DNA of 64,000 nucleotides. Source: AC-56 sp963798705 (lineage in GTDB: Bacteria > Actinomycetota > Thermoleophilia > Solirubrobacterales > 70-9). The first letter of the stretch is position 1; each line of letters begins with the position of its first letter. The notes beneath the pieces are model-generated. The model had not been told where the DNA came from. It worked only from the letters and a program-made list of their open reading frames with translations, and made no database searches. The position numbers and the translations under genes were made by a program. Of the stretch, positions 51,951 through 60,170 are shown piece after piece. The stretch covers positions 1,674,001 to 1,738,000 of the forward strand of contig CAWCTW010000005.1 in assembly GCA_963798705.1 (NCBI GenBank), given 5' to 3'.

Positions 51951-51984
51951 GTATCGTAGCAACTCGTTGTCAACTCTCTGTCAA
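51951..51984. promoter_or_regulatory. divergent promoter with three 11-bp direct repeats
   Basis: Read on the minus strand from 51984: TTGACAGAGAG, TTGACAACGAG, TTGCTACGATA. The first TTGACA is a consensus -35; 17 bp later comes TGCTAC, a weak -10. The block fills almost all of the 40-bp gap between the regulator start (51946) and the nitrilase start (51987), so it can act as promoter and operator together. Confidence 0.55.
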
Positions 51985-51986
51985 GT

Positions 51987-53324
51987 GTGAGCGAGGAATA
52001 CGCGGATCGCTTCTGCGAGCTGTTCGATCGGCTCGACCCCGGCGAGTTCCGCGCCGAGGGCGAGGCCTGGATGGCGGACGCGGAGGTCGCGGCCACCGCG
52101 CTCGGGGTCGAGCAGGCGGCTCTCGGCGGTGAGTCCGTCGAGGCGCCCGACGGCGCGCGTCAGACCTTCGCCGCCTTGCTCGGCCTCGACGCCGCCCTCG
52201 CCCGCGCCAACCCGCAGCTCGGCGAAGCCGCCCCGCCTGCCCTCGCCGAGTACGCATTCCGCTACGCGGAGTCGGGCCGCCTCGACTCCGGTGCCCTTCC
52301 CGGAGCCCTGCTGCCCCGCTTCGCCCGCCCGGGCCGTCGCGGCCAGCTGCCCGAGGACCTGCCCGGCGCCTTCGGCTCGGTCGTGCGCGTCGGCTCGGCC
52401 GACTGGGACGCGTGCGATCACGTCGCCCTGCCGGCCCGTTGCCGCCTGACGCGGCCCGAGCGCGAAGCCGGCCTGCGGGTGGCCACCGCCGCGATGATTC
52501 GCCATCCGGACGAGCTGGAGTGGCAGGTGGAGGAGCGCTCGGGGCTCCGCTTCTACCGGATCCACCCCGCCGATCGCGAGCCCACGCGGGCGCGGGTGCA
52601 GAAGGTGATCGCGGCGTGGGACGAGCAGGAGGTCGCGATCGGCGTCGCTCCGGAGCTCTGCCTCTCCACCGCGCTGCTGGAGCGCTGGCAGGTCGCGCTC
52701 TCCGAGCGTGAGGGTGCGGGGGGCAGCCGGCTGCGCCTGGTCGTGGCGGGCAGCGGCAACCTGGAGGGCTCCTCCCCACCGACGAACGAGGCGGTGATGC
52801 TCGACGGGCGCACCGGCGAGGTGCTCGTCCGTCAGCGCAAGGTCCACCCGTTCAACTTCTCGCACCAGGACCTGGAGCTGTGGGGGTTGGCCGATCGCCT
52901 CACCGCTCCGATCGACGAGGACCTGAACCGCGGCGAGCGAGTATGCATCGTCGAGGCGGGCAGCGCCCGGCTGGCGATCCTCGTGTGCGAGGACCTCGCT
53001 CGGTTACACGCGTTCGCCGGGGCCATCCATGCCCATGGGGTCTCGCTGCTCCTGGTGCCGGTGTTCGCTCGACCCACCAAGGACCGGCGCTGGGAGCGCA
53101 CGCGGGCCGAGGTCTATAGCGACGCCATCGGCTCGAACGTCGTGGTGGCCAACAGCCTGGTGATCGCGGAGATCCTGCGGAGTCCGACGCCAGTGGGGAC
53201 GGCGATCGCAGTCGCGCCCGGTCGGGCCGCGGTGGGCCACTGCTCCGAGCCGGAGGACGTGGTGGTGTTCGCGCTCGAAGCGAACGGGCCGCGCGTGGCG
53301 CACGACCGGATGACCTACGAGTAG
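51987..53324 (+). CDS. carbon-nitrogen hydrolase (nitrilase) family protein
   Basis: 445 residues. About 190 N-terminal residues match nothing I recognise. The nitrilase superfamily triad follows: Glu in QEVAIGVAPELCLS, Lys in VRQRKVHPFNFS and Cys in ARLAILVCEDLAR, with VSLLLVPVFARP after it. Such enzymes hydrolyse or form C-N bonds of amides, nitriles or carbamoyl compounds. The start is GTG 51987. The gene overlaps the polyprenyl synthase by 10 bp at the stops. Confidence 0.82.
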   Translation: MSEEYADRFCELFDRLDPGEFRAEGEAWMADAEVAATALGVEQAALGGESVEAPDGARQTFAALLGLDAALARANPQLGEAAPPALAEYAFRYAESGRLDSGALPGALLPRFARPGRRGQLPEDLPGAFGSVVRVGSADWDACDHVALPARCRLTRPEREAGLRVATAAMIRHPDELEWQVEERSGLRFYRIHPADREPTRARVQKVIAAWDEQEVAIGVAPELCLSTALLERWQVALSEREGAGGSRLRLVVAGSGNLEGSSPPTNEAVMLDGRTGEVLVRQRKVHPFNFSHQDLELWGLADRLTAPIDEDLNRGERVCIVEAGSARLAILVCEDLARLHAFAGAIHAHGVSLLLVPVFARPTKDRRWERTRAEVYSDAIGSNVVVANSLVIAEILRSPTPVGTAIAVAPGRAAVGHCSEPEDVVVFALEANGPRVAHDRMTYE

Positions 53325-54328
53325 CGCTCGACCACGCCGTCGGCCACCAGCTCCAGCAGCCGGCGCTGGTCCGGCCGCAGGCCCGATGTCGCGAGGCCCC
53401 GCTTGGCGGTCTCGACTCGTCCTCGGGCGTCGGCGCGCACGCTCTCCAGCGCGCCGGTCGCCGCCACCCGGTCGCAGATGGCCTCGGCGCCCTCGGCGTC
53501 AAGCTCTCGCAGGTCGACCTCCGCGAGCGACGGGTCCTCCTCGCGCGCCAGGATCAGAGGCAGGGTCACGGTGCCGTCGCGCAGGTCGGTGCCGCGCGCC
53601 TTCCCCGTGCGCTCCGGGGGCCCGGTCACGTCGAGCACGTCGTCGAGCAGCTGAAAGGCCAGCCCGATCTCGCGGCCGAAGGTGTGAAGCGCGCGCTCGA
53701 GCGACAGATCGGGGTCCCCCGAGCTGGAGGCCAGCTCGCCACCCTTTCCCGCGCGGCCGATCAGGCAGGCGCACTCGAACAGGCGGGCGGTCTTGAGCCC
53801 GCATCGCTCCAGATAGCGCTCGGCCGAGATCGAGATGTCGAAGGCGTCGCGCCGCTGGGCCAGCTCCCCCATCGCGAGGGCCACCGAGGCGCCCGACAGG
53901 AGCTCCACCTGGCGCTCGCTGCCGTCGCGCCCCAGCTCGGCGAACGCCCGCGAGAAGAGCAGGTCGCCGACGGCGAGCGCGCGCTCGCGGCCGGAGCGCG
54001 CGACGACGGTGGGGCGGCCGCGCCGCAGCGGGGCGGCGTCCAGCACATCGTCGTGCACCAGCGTCGCCATGTGGACGAGCTCGATCGCCGCGGCGGCGCG
54101 GATCGCCGGTTCGCCGGCGCCGGGGCCCGCGGACAGCAGCACCAGCATCGGCCGCAGGCGCTTGCCCCCGGCCGCCAGGGTGGCGCCGGCGTCGTCCGAG
54201 AGCGCTTCGCCGTGCCCTTCCACGAGGGCGCGCAGGCGCTCCTCGACCGCCTCCATGCGGGTGGGCAGCCAGGCGTCCGCGGCATCGAGCACCATCGTGA
54301 CCGGCGGCGGGACCGCCGTCCGATTCAC
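53315..54328 (-). CDS. long-chain trans-polyprenyl diphosphate synthase
   Basis: 337 residues. First Asp-rich motif LVHMATLVHDDVLDAAPLRR with the GGKRLRPM segment before it; second is GLAFQLLDDVLDVTG. KTARLFECACLIG and GKARGTDLRDGTVTLPLIL are also diagnostic. It condenses isopentenyl diphosphate units on FPP/GGPP to make the menaquinone side chain; the chain length depends on residues upstream of DDxxD and cannot be fixed here. It is the last gene of the menG block. Confidence 0.94.
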   Translation of the reverse strand: MNRTAVPPPVTMVLDAADAWLPTRMEAVEERLRALVEGHGEALSDDAGATLAAGGKRLRPMLVLLSAGPGAGEPAIRAAAAIELVHMATLVHDDVLDAAPLRRGRPTVVARSGRERALAVGDLLFSRAFAELGRDGSERQVELLSGASVALAMGELAQRRDAFDISISAERYLERCGLKTARLFECACLIGRAGKGGELASSSGDPDLSLERALHTFGREIGLAFQLLDDVLDVTGPPERTGKARGTDLRDGTVTLPLILAREEDPSLAEVDLRELDAEGAEAICDRVAATGALESVRADARGRVETAKRGLATSGLRPDQRRLLELVADGVVERYS

Positions 54329-54379
54329 GTCGCTCCTCCGATCTGATGCATGGTCGCGATCCCTCCCAGGACGCCGATC

Positions 54380-55117
54380 TCAGGTGCCGGCGACGCCGGC
54401 GTGAATGGTGATGATGCCGCCTGCGAGCACCAGGTAGCGGACTCGTGGGAAGCCCGCTGCGACCATCTGCCCCGCCAGGCCCCGCGGCGAGGGGAAGCGC
54501 CTCACCGACTCGGGCAGGTACGTGTAGGCGCTGCGATCCCCGGCGAGGCTGCCGAGCACGGGCACGATCCGGTCGAACCACAGCGAGTAGAAGACCGAGA
54601 GCGGGGGGCGCCGGGGCTGGGTGATCTCGAGGATCACCAGGCGACCGCCCGGGCGCACGACGCGCGCGAGCTCGCGCAGGCCCTGGCCCAGATCAGCGAG
54701 GTTGCGGGCGCCGAAGCCGACTGTCGCCGCGTCGAAGGAGGCATCCCCGTAGGGCACGTCCAACGCGTCCGCCCACTCGAACCGGACATTGGCGGTGTCT
54801 CGCCGCGCCGCCTTGGCCCGGGCCAGGTCCAGCATCCGCTCCGAGAAGTCGCAGCCGACGACCGATCCCCCCGGCCCGACGCGGCCGGCCAGCTCGAGGG
54901 CGAGGTCGCCGGTGCCGCAGCACACGTCGAGCGCGGCGTCGCCCTCCGAGAGCCCGGCCAGCTCTGCGGCCCGCTCGCGCCACCGGTGATGCATCCCGGC
55001 GGTCATCGCGGTGTTCATCAGGTCGTACACGCCCGCGATGCGGTCGAACATGCTGCGCACCTGTGCGGCGAACTCGCCGGATTCGCGATTGGGAAGTGAC
55101 GTGGAGGTGGTGGCCAT
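54380..55117 (-). CDS. ubiE: demethylmenaquinone methyltransferase
   Basis: 245 residues. RSMFDRIAGVYDLMNTAMTA is the UbiE/MenG N-terminal signature, DVCCGTGDLALELAGRVGPG the SAM motif, ATVGFGARNLADLGQGLREL the second signature, and GGRLVILEITQPRRPP the post-motif strand. It methylates demethylmenaquinone using SAM. ATG 55117 is preferred; GTG 55123 would add two residues. Neighbours are qcrC (35 bp upstream) and the side-chain synthase. Confidence 0.96.
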   Translation of the reverse strand: MATTSTSLPNRESGEFAAQVRSMFDRIAGVYDLMNTAMTAGMHHRWRERAAELAGLSEGDAALDVCCGTGDLALELAGRVGPGGSVVGCDFSERMLDLARAKAARRDTANVRFEWADALDVPYGDASFDAATVGFGARNLADLGQGLRELARVVRPGGRLVILEITQPRRPPLSVFYSLWFDRIVPVLGSLAGDRSAYTYLPESVRRFPSPRGLAGQMVAAGFPRVRYLVLAGGIITIHAGVAGT

Positions 55118-55152
55118 GGCCACTGCTTGCGCTCGTGTGGCGTGCAGTCTGG

Positions 55153-55854
55153 CTACTTCAGGTATGCGAGGAAGTCCGCGACCTCGTTCAGCTTCTTCTT
55201 CCCGAGGCTCTGGAACGAGGGCATGATGCTCGGGCCCGCCTTCAGCGAGCGCAGGATTGCCTCACGCGGAATGCGCGCGCCGACGTGGGTGAGGTCGGGC
55301 GCCAAGGTGCCGTTGCCGCTGTCGCCGATCTTGTGGCAGGCCAGGCAGGCCGACTGGGCGACCACCAGCTTGCCCGCCTCGTATTGCTTGGGCACCTGCA
55401 TCTCCACCTTGGTCGGCGGGCCGGCATTGGCCCCGGCGTAGGTGAGGTACGCCATCGCGATCACCGTGAGCGCCATCGCGCTCATCGCGACCGGTCTTCG
55501 CTCGGGTCGGCGCTCCGCCCCACGGTCGTAGAACGGCAGGAGGAACAGCAGGACCATCGCGATCGTGGGGATCCCGATCGTCGCGAGCGGCACCAGGTAC
55601 GGCGGCTTGATGACCCGCAGCACCTCGAAGAGGAAGAAGAAGTACCAGTCCGGCCGCGGCGTGTAGGTGGTCGTCGTGGGATCCGCCTTCGGGCCCTGCT
55701 CGGCCCCGAGGACGAGCGACAGGAGGACGATCACGAGCACCACGATCAGGGCCATCGTGGAGTCCTTCATCACTGCGTACGGGAAGAAAGGCTTGCCCTC
55801 CTTCTTCAGCTGTTCGTACTCGCGGAGATACGCCTCTTTCTCGGCGCGATTCAA
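55153..55854 (-). CDS. qcrC: menaquinol:cytochrome c reductase subunit IV-cytochrome c fusion
   Basis: 233 residues. The N-terminal half is like subunit IV of cytochrome b6f/Bacillus QcrC with three helices and TPRPDWYFFFLFEVLRVIKP. The C-terminal part carries one heme c site, SACLACHKIG, with axial Met likely in PSIMPSFQ. This is the split Bacillus-like architecture, not the diheme QcrC of mycobacteria. The start is TTG 55854, overlapping the qcrB stop (TTGA), an exact match to the LNRAEKEAYLREYEQ family N-terminus. Confidence 0.9.
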   Translation of the reverse strand: MNRAEKEAYLREYEQLKKEGKPFFPYAVMKDSTMALIVVLVIVLLSLVLGAEQGPKADPTTTTYTPRPDWYFFFLFEVLRVIKPPYLVPLATIGIPTIAMVLLFLLPFYDRGAERRPERRPVAMSAMALTVIAMAYLTYAGANAGPPTKVEMQVPKQYEAGKLVVAQSACLACHKIGDSGNGTLAPDLTHVGARIPREAILRSLKAGPSIMPSFQSLGKKKLNEVADFLAYLK

Positions 55855-56654
55855 ACCCGCTCCTCCTTGACCGTGGTCTTCGTGCGCTTCGGGCGCAGCC
55901 ACGGCGGCGCCGTCGTGCCGAGCTTCACGACCAGGTACAGGTGCGCGCCGATCAGGGCGATGATCAGGCCGGGCACCAGCAGCATGTGGATCGCGTAGAA
56001 CCGCGACAGCGTGGCACCCCCGAATTCGGCGCCGCCGCGCAGGAAGTCACTGAGGTACGGCCCGATGAAGGGCCCGGTGCCGTTGATGTTCACGCCGACG
56101 ACGGTGGCCCAGAAGGACCGCTGGTCGAACGGGAGCAGGTAGCCCGTGAAGCCCATGACCATGGTGAGGATCAGGAGCGTCACGCCGATCACCCAGTTGA
56201 GCTCGCGCGGGTACTTGTAGGCGCCGAAGAGGAACGTGCGCGCCATGTGGAGGTAGAGCAGGATGATCATCACGCTGGCGCCCCACTTGTGCATGCCGCG
56301 GACGAACTCCCCGAGGAAGACGTCGTTGGTGAGGTGCGTGACCGAGGCGTAGGCCTGGGTGGGCGACGGGTCGTAGTACATCGCCAGGAACACACCGGTC
56401 GTGGCCTGCACCACGAACGCGAACAGGGTCGCGGAGCCGAGCGTGTAGAACCAGTTGGTGCCCTTCGGCACCTTCCGGTAGAGCATCCCGGTGAGGAAGC
56501 TCGAGCCGCCGGTCCGCTCGTCCAGCCAGCCGACGAGGTCGGCCGGGGCCTCCTTCACGGGCGCCATCGGATCGCCCCCGTTTCCGTTCGTGTCGGTCCC
56601 GGGCTTCTGCGGCTTCTTCAGCGGCGGGGGGATGAGGAGGTCGGGAATCTTCAT
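55851..56654 (-). CDS. qcrB: menaquinol:cytochrome c reductase cytochrome b subunit
   Basis: 267 residues, cytochrome b6 type (four helices). Heme ligands are visible in VRGMHKWGASVMIILLYLHM and in RFYAIHMLLVPGLIIALIGA, then HLYLV. The quinol-site glycine-rich GYLLPFDQRSFWATVVG segment is present. It is too short for a full cytochrome b, and its missing C-terminal helices are supplied by the subunit IV domain of the next gene. ATG at 56654 follows qcrA by 10 bp. A Pro/Lys-rich 40-residue N-terminus precedes the first amphipathic helix. Confidence 0.95.
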   Translation of the reverse strand: MKIPDLLIPPPLKKPQKPGTDTNGNGGDPMAPVKEAPADLVGWLDERTGGSSFLTGMLYRKVPKGTNWFYTLGSATLFAFVVQATTGVFLAMYYDPSPTQAYASVTHLTNDVFLGEFVRGMHKWGASVMIILLYLHMARTFLFGAYKYPRELNWVIGVTLLILTMVMGFTGYLLPFDQRSFWATVVGVNINGTGPFIGPYLSDFLRGGAEFGGATLSRFYAIHMLLVPGLIIALIGAHLYLVVKLGTTAPPWLRPKRTKTTVKEERV

Positions 56655-56664
56655 CTCGTCCCGC

Positions 56665-57333
56665 CTATGGCGCCGGCGGCGTATCGGGCCGCGGCGGGTA
56701 GATGTAGTTCCAGACCCCGCCCGTGTACTCGCCGGGGTCCCTGTATCGCACCGGATCCAGCTGCGAGGTGACGCTGTAGCGAGGGCCGATCTGGACCTGG
56801 CCCTTCTCCACGCGCGTCTGGAAGCGATCCAGCGGGCGCACCGGCGGCCCGCCGATCACCTTGCCGTCGAAGTCGTACACGCCACCGTGGCAGGGGCAGA
56901 CGAAGTTCTCGGCGGCGGCCACGTAGTTGACGGGGCAGCCGAGGTGGGCGCACCGCGTGGAGATCGCCACGAACGTGCCCGGCTTCTCCCCGTACTTCTG
57001 GGACCCCCGGCGGACGAAGGCGGTCGTCTTGCCCGCCTCGCCGATGCCCTCGACGAGCGTGAAGACGACGGGCTTGTACGTGTCGGCCGTGAAACGGGTG
57101 GGCGGGCCCACGCTCTCCCAGATCTCGTCCGGCTCCTTGAAGATGGGAGCGAGCGCGAATCCCACGGCCGGCAGCACGATGATCGCTCCCGCGAGGCCGC
57201 CGACCGCCTGGCCGGCGACGGTGAAGGCCCGGCGGCGGCTCATCGACTCGCCCTCGAAGTAGCCCGCGGGGGCCGGCTTCAGCGGGGAGCCATCGCCGGC
57301 TTGGCCGTTGGTCTTGTCGGCGGCGTCGGCCAC
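56665..57333 (-). CDS. qcrA: Rieske iron-sulfur subunit of the bc complex
   Basis: 222 residues. The Rieske cluster motifs are STRCAHLGCPVNYV (C-x-H) and FVCPCHGGVYD (C-x-x-H), with a Gly-Pro loop GGPPVRPLDRF after. The N-terminal MSRRRAFTVAGQAVGGLAGA looks like a Tat-like signal (R-R-R-A-F) ahead of a membrane helix, fitting the tat genes in this window. It transfers electrons from menaquinol to cytochrome c within the qcrABC operon. Confidence 0.95.
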   Translation of the reverse strand: MADAADKTNGQAGDGSPLKPAPAGYFEGESMSRRRAFTVAGQAVGGLAGAIIVLPAVGFALAPIFKEPDEIWESVGPPTRFTADTYKPVVFTLVEGIGEAGKTTAFVRRGSQKYGEKPGTFVAISTRCAHLGCPVNYVAAAENFVCPCHGGVYDFDGKVIGGPPVRPLDRFQTRVEKGQVQIGPRYSVTSQLDPVRYRDPGEYTGGVWNYIYPPRPDTPPAP

Positions 57334-57398
57334 TTTTCAGACTTCGATCGATGCTCGCGCTACGCCCAGATCCATTTCCTTCTTCGCGCGCCCGGCGC

Positions 57399-58001
57399 TC
57401 ACGAGGGGGGCCGGAAGCCTATCGCCTCGGCAGCGTCTCCCAGCTGCTCGGCCAGGGCGGCGCCCCCGGCCACGGCCACGGCGCCCTCCCACAGCGCGCG
57501 CGCCGCGTGGGCGTCACCACCCCGAAGGCTCGCCTTGGCCTCCGCGTGCCCCGCCGGCGGGCCGGCGGCCACGGTGACCGCCGAAGCGAGCCACAGCGCT
57601 CCGGCGGCGGCCTCGCCGTCCGCCGTGCCGTCGCCGGCCGCGTGGAGCTGAGCCACGAGCGAGATCAGGTCCGACAGCTCGCGGACGGCCTCCAGGTCGC
57701 CCAGCGCCGCCAGCCGCTCCAGGCCGCGGGCGTAGAGATAGTCGCCGGCCAGGAGCGCGAGGTCCGCGTCGGCCCCGTTGACGACCCGGGGACGCGCGTA
57801 GTGCAGCAGATAGCCCTCGCGGATCGACTCGAAGAGGACGGCGTATTCCGAGCGGGCAGAGGTGACCCGCGGGCCACCGGCGACGAGGATCCCCAGGGCC
57901 GGCGCCTCGCCGTCCGGGTCCCCGACGTGCGGGGAGATCACGGACTCCTCGCCGCGAAGCTGCACGGCGAGCTCCTCGAGGGCATTTGCGGGAGCGGGCA
58001 C
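57399..58001 (-). CDS. helical protein of unknown function upstream of qcrA
   Basis: 200 residues, nearly all predicted helix: MPAPANALEELAVQLRG, then LLHYARPRVVNGADADLALL and AGDYLYARGLERLAALGDLE, AVRELSDLISLVAQLHAAGD. The GDYLYARGLxRLAxLGDLEAV part resembles a degenerate trans-prenyl synthase helix pair, but both Asp-rich motifs are missing, so catalysis is unlikely. It could be a partner subunit for the polyprenyl synthase encoded 3 kb downstream in this same block. It lies 9 bp after the thioesterase gene. Confidence 0.65.
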   Translation of the reverse strand: MPAPANALEELAVQLRGEESVISPHVGDPDGEAPALGILVAGGPRVTSARSEYAVLFESIREGYLLHYARPRVVNGADADLALLAGDYLYARGLERLAALGDLEAVRELSDLISLVAQLHAAGDGTADGEAAAGALWLASAVTVAAGPPAGHAEAKASLRGGDAHAARALWEGAVAVAGGAALAEQLGDAAEAIGFRPPS

Positions 58002-58010
58002 GGCGCGAGA

Positions 58011-58751
58011 TTACTGGGAGTCGGGGAGCCCGACGATCGACGCGTGCAGGGCGCCCTCGGGGCTTGTCACCCACATCGCGGCGCCCGCGCTGAGGATCAC
58101 CGCGTCCCCGGGCTGAGCCGGATCCCGGTACTCGATCTCGAGGTCGGCCGACTGCGGCTCGGGGCGGTGGAGAAAGCGCTCCTCGACCGCCTCCCAGTAG
58201 ACGGCGTTGTTGACGTGCCCCGCGACGTCGACGTCGGCGGCCCGAAAGCGCCATGCCGTGCGGGATGCTTCCGCCGGCGGCTCCGGATGCCCGAGCCGGA
58301 AGTTCGCCTTGCGCGACCCCGCGCTGTCGCCGTAGACCTCCTGGAACTCCTCCCCCAACCGCAGCGGCCGCAGGGTCTCGGTGTCCACGTGGATCCAGAG
58401 GGCGACCGCCTCGACGGCGGCGGTACCGCCCAGCACGCTGGTTCGTCGCTCGGCCGCCAGCCGTCCCGCGGCGCTGCAGAACGTGCGGATCGTGACCGGC
58501 TCGCCGAAGCACGGAAAGGCCTCGACCCGCAGCCGCGTGCGCCGGACGACCCACGCACCCCTCGCAGCCAGCCCCGCGTCCAGGATGTCCGCGTAGGCGA
58601 CGTCCTGCAGCCAGCGGGCGATGGCATCGAGCCGGACCCGCCCCGAGCCCGTGGCGTCGCCGAGCCCTGGAACGACCTCGCGCTCGTACGTGCGGCCGCG
58701 GCCAGGTGGCGGCACCAGCTCGGACAGCGGTGCGGCCGTCGCCTCGCTCAC
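58011..58751 (-). CDS. acyl-ACP thioesterase-like hot-dog protein
   Basis: 246 residues, two hot-dog modules. The first has YEREVVPGLGDATGSGRVRL and the WLQDVAYADILDAGL segment typical of FatA-like enzymes. The second has FRAADVDVAGHVNNAVYWEA, with the conserved HVNNxxYW active-site motif and its Asn and His. It likely hydrolyses acyl-ACP or acyl-CoA. GTG 58751 overlaps the hemL stop (GTGA). Its link to heme genes is unclear. Confidence 0.87.
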   Translation of the reverse strand: MSEATAAPLSELVPPPGRGRTYEREVVPGLGDATGSGRVRLDAIARWLQDVAYADILDAGLAARGAWVVRRTRLRVEAFPCFGEPVTIRTFCSAAGRLAAERRTSVLGGTAAVEAVALWIHVDTETLRPLRLGEEFQEVYGDSAGSRKANFRLGHPEPPAEASRTAWRFRAADVDVAGHVNNAVYWEAVEERFLHRPEPQSADLEIEYRDPAQPGDAVILSAGAAMWVTSPEGALHASIVGLPDSQ

Positions 58752-60028
58752 GCCAGCGCCACTCGCAGTGCCTCGGCCGCCGCAGCGACGGTCCGGTCGA
58801 CCGCCTCCTCGTCGTGTGCGAGCGAGACGAACCACGCCTCGAACTGCGACGGGGGCGGGTAGACCCCTCGCTCCAGCAGGGCCTGGCAGAAGGCGCCGTA
58901 GGCGTCCAGATCGCAGGCCGAGGCGCCCGCGAAGTCCCGGACGGGCTCGTCGCTGAAGAACGGCGTCACGAGGCCGCACACCGAGGCGACCTGGACCGGG
59001 CGGTTCCGGGCGGCCTCGCGGAGGCCCGACGCGAGCCGATCGGTGAGGGCATCCAGCCGCCCGTACGCGGCGGCGTCGAGCTCGCGGAGCGTCGCCAGCC
59101 CGGCCGCCACCGCCAGCGGGTTGCCGGACAGGGTCCCGGCCTGGTAGACGTCGCCCGCCGGAGCCACGCGCTCCATCAGCTCACGGCGCCCGCCGTAGGC
59201 GGCCGCGGGCAGCCCGCCGCCCAGCACCTTGCCCATGATCGTCAGGTCCGCGTCGACGCCGTGGACCTCCTGCGCGCCGCCCCGCGCCACCCGGAAGCCG
59301 CTGATCACCTCGTCCAGGATCAGCAGGGCCGCCGCACCGTCGGCGCACTTGCGAAGCGACTCGAGGAATCCGTCCTCAGGGGGAACGACACCCATGTTCG
59401 CGGGGACGGGCTCCGCCAGGATTGCCGCTGGCGCGTGCTCGGCTGCCGCCGCGGCCACCGCCTCGGGATCGTTCCACGGCACGACGACGGTGTCGGCGGC
59501 CTCGGCGCGGGTCACGCCCGGACTCGAGGGGATCCCCTGCGTCGCGAGCCCCGAGCCGCCCTCGGCGAGCAGGCCGTCTACGTGGCCGTGGTAGGCGCCG
59601 GAGAACTTCACGATGGTGTCGCGCCCGGTCACCGCCCGCGCCAGCCGAACCGCGCTCATGGCGGCCTCCGTCCCCGAGTTGACCATCCGCAGCATCTCCA
59701 CCGACGCAAACCGGGCGGCGACCTCGCCCGCCAGCTCCACCTCCCCCTCGGTCGGAGCGCCGTAGCTCGTGCCGCGCTCGGTGGCCTCCCGCACCGCGGC
59801 GACGACCCGAGGGTGCGCGTGCCCGAGGATCAGTGGCCCCCAGGAGCAGACCCAGTCCACGTAGCGGCGGCCGTCGACGTCGACGAGCTCGGCGCCCTCG
59901 CCGCGCTCGACGAAGATCGGGTGCTCGAGCCCGATCGACCGCATGGCTCGCACCGGCGAGTTGACGCCGCCGGGCATCAGCCCGAGCGCCCGGCGATAGA
60001 GCTCGGCTGACCGATCCCCGTCGGCCAC
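58748..60028 (-). CDS. hemL: glutamate-1-semialdehyde 2,1-aminomutase
   Basis: 426 residues. ELYRRALGLMPGGVNSPVRA is the family N-terminus. VNSGTEAAMSAVRLARAVTG, KFSGAYHGHVDGLL, LLILDEVISGFRVARGGAQE and the Schiff-base lysine in DLTIMGKVLGGGLPAAAYGG follow. It converts glutamate-1-semialdehyde to 5-aminolevulinate, the C5 entry to tetrapyrroles; hemB two genes upstream uses the product. ATG 60028. Confidence 0.96.
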   Translation of the reverse strand: MADGDRSAELYRRALGLMPGGVNSPVRAMRSIGLEHPIFVERGEGAELVDVDGRRYVDWVCSWGPLILGHAHPRVVAAVREATERGTSYGAPTEGEVELAGEVAARFASVEMLRMVNSGTEAAMSAVRLARAVTGRDTIVKFSGAYHGHVDGLLAEGGSGLATQGIPSSPGVTRAEAADTVVVPWNDPEAVAAAAAEHAPAAILAEPVPANMGVVPPEDGFLESLRKCADGAAALLILDEVISGFRVARGGAQEVHGVDADLTIMGKVLGGGLPAAAYGGRRELMERVAPAGDVYQAGTLSGNPLAVAAGLATLRELDAAAYGRLDALTDRLASGLREAARNRPVQVASVCGLVTPFFSDEPVRDFAGASACDLDAYGAFCQALLERGVYPPPSQFEAWFVSLAHDEEAVDRTVAAAAEALRVALA

Positions 60029-60127
60029 CGGCTACCGCAGGCTCAGCGGCTCGGCCACCTGCGACGGCGCGCGTGCTGACCCGACGTCGAGAGGTGCGCT
60101 CGATGGGATCCAGTCATCAGGCATCCG

Positions 60128-60170
60128 CAACGGCACCGGCCGGCTTCCGGGGCTGAGGCCCCCTCATCTC
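60128..60170 (-). repeat. diverged single copy of the 36.4-kb repeat
   Basis: CAACGGCACCGGCCGGCTTC followed by CGGGGCTGAGGCCCCCTCAT aligns with the 51-bp unit at 36371-36514 (same CAACGGCAC lead and GGGGCT-AGGCCCC hairpin core). It sits between the ahbAB-like gene stop, which it overlaps by 2 bp, and hemL, so it could act as a terminator or as a mobile-repeat remnant. Confidence 0.6.
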
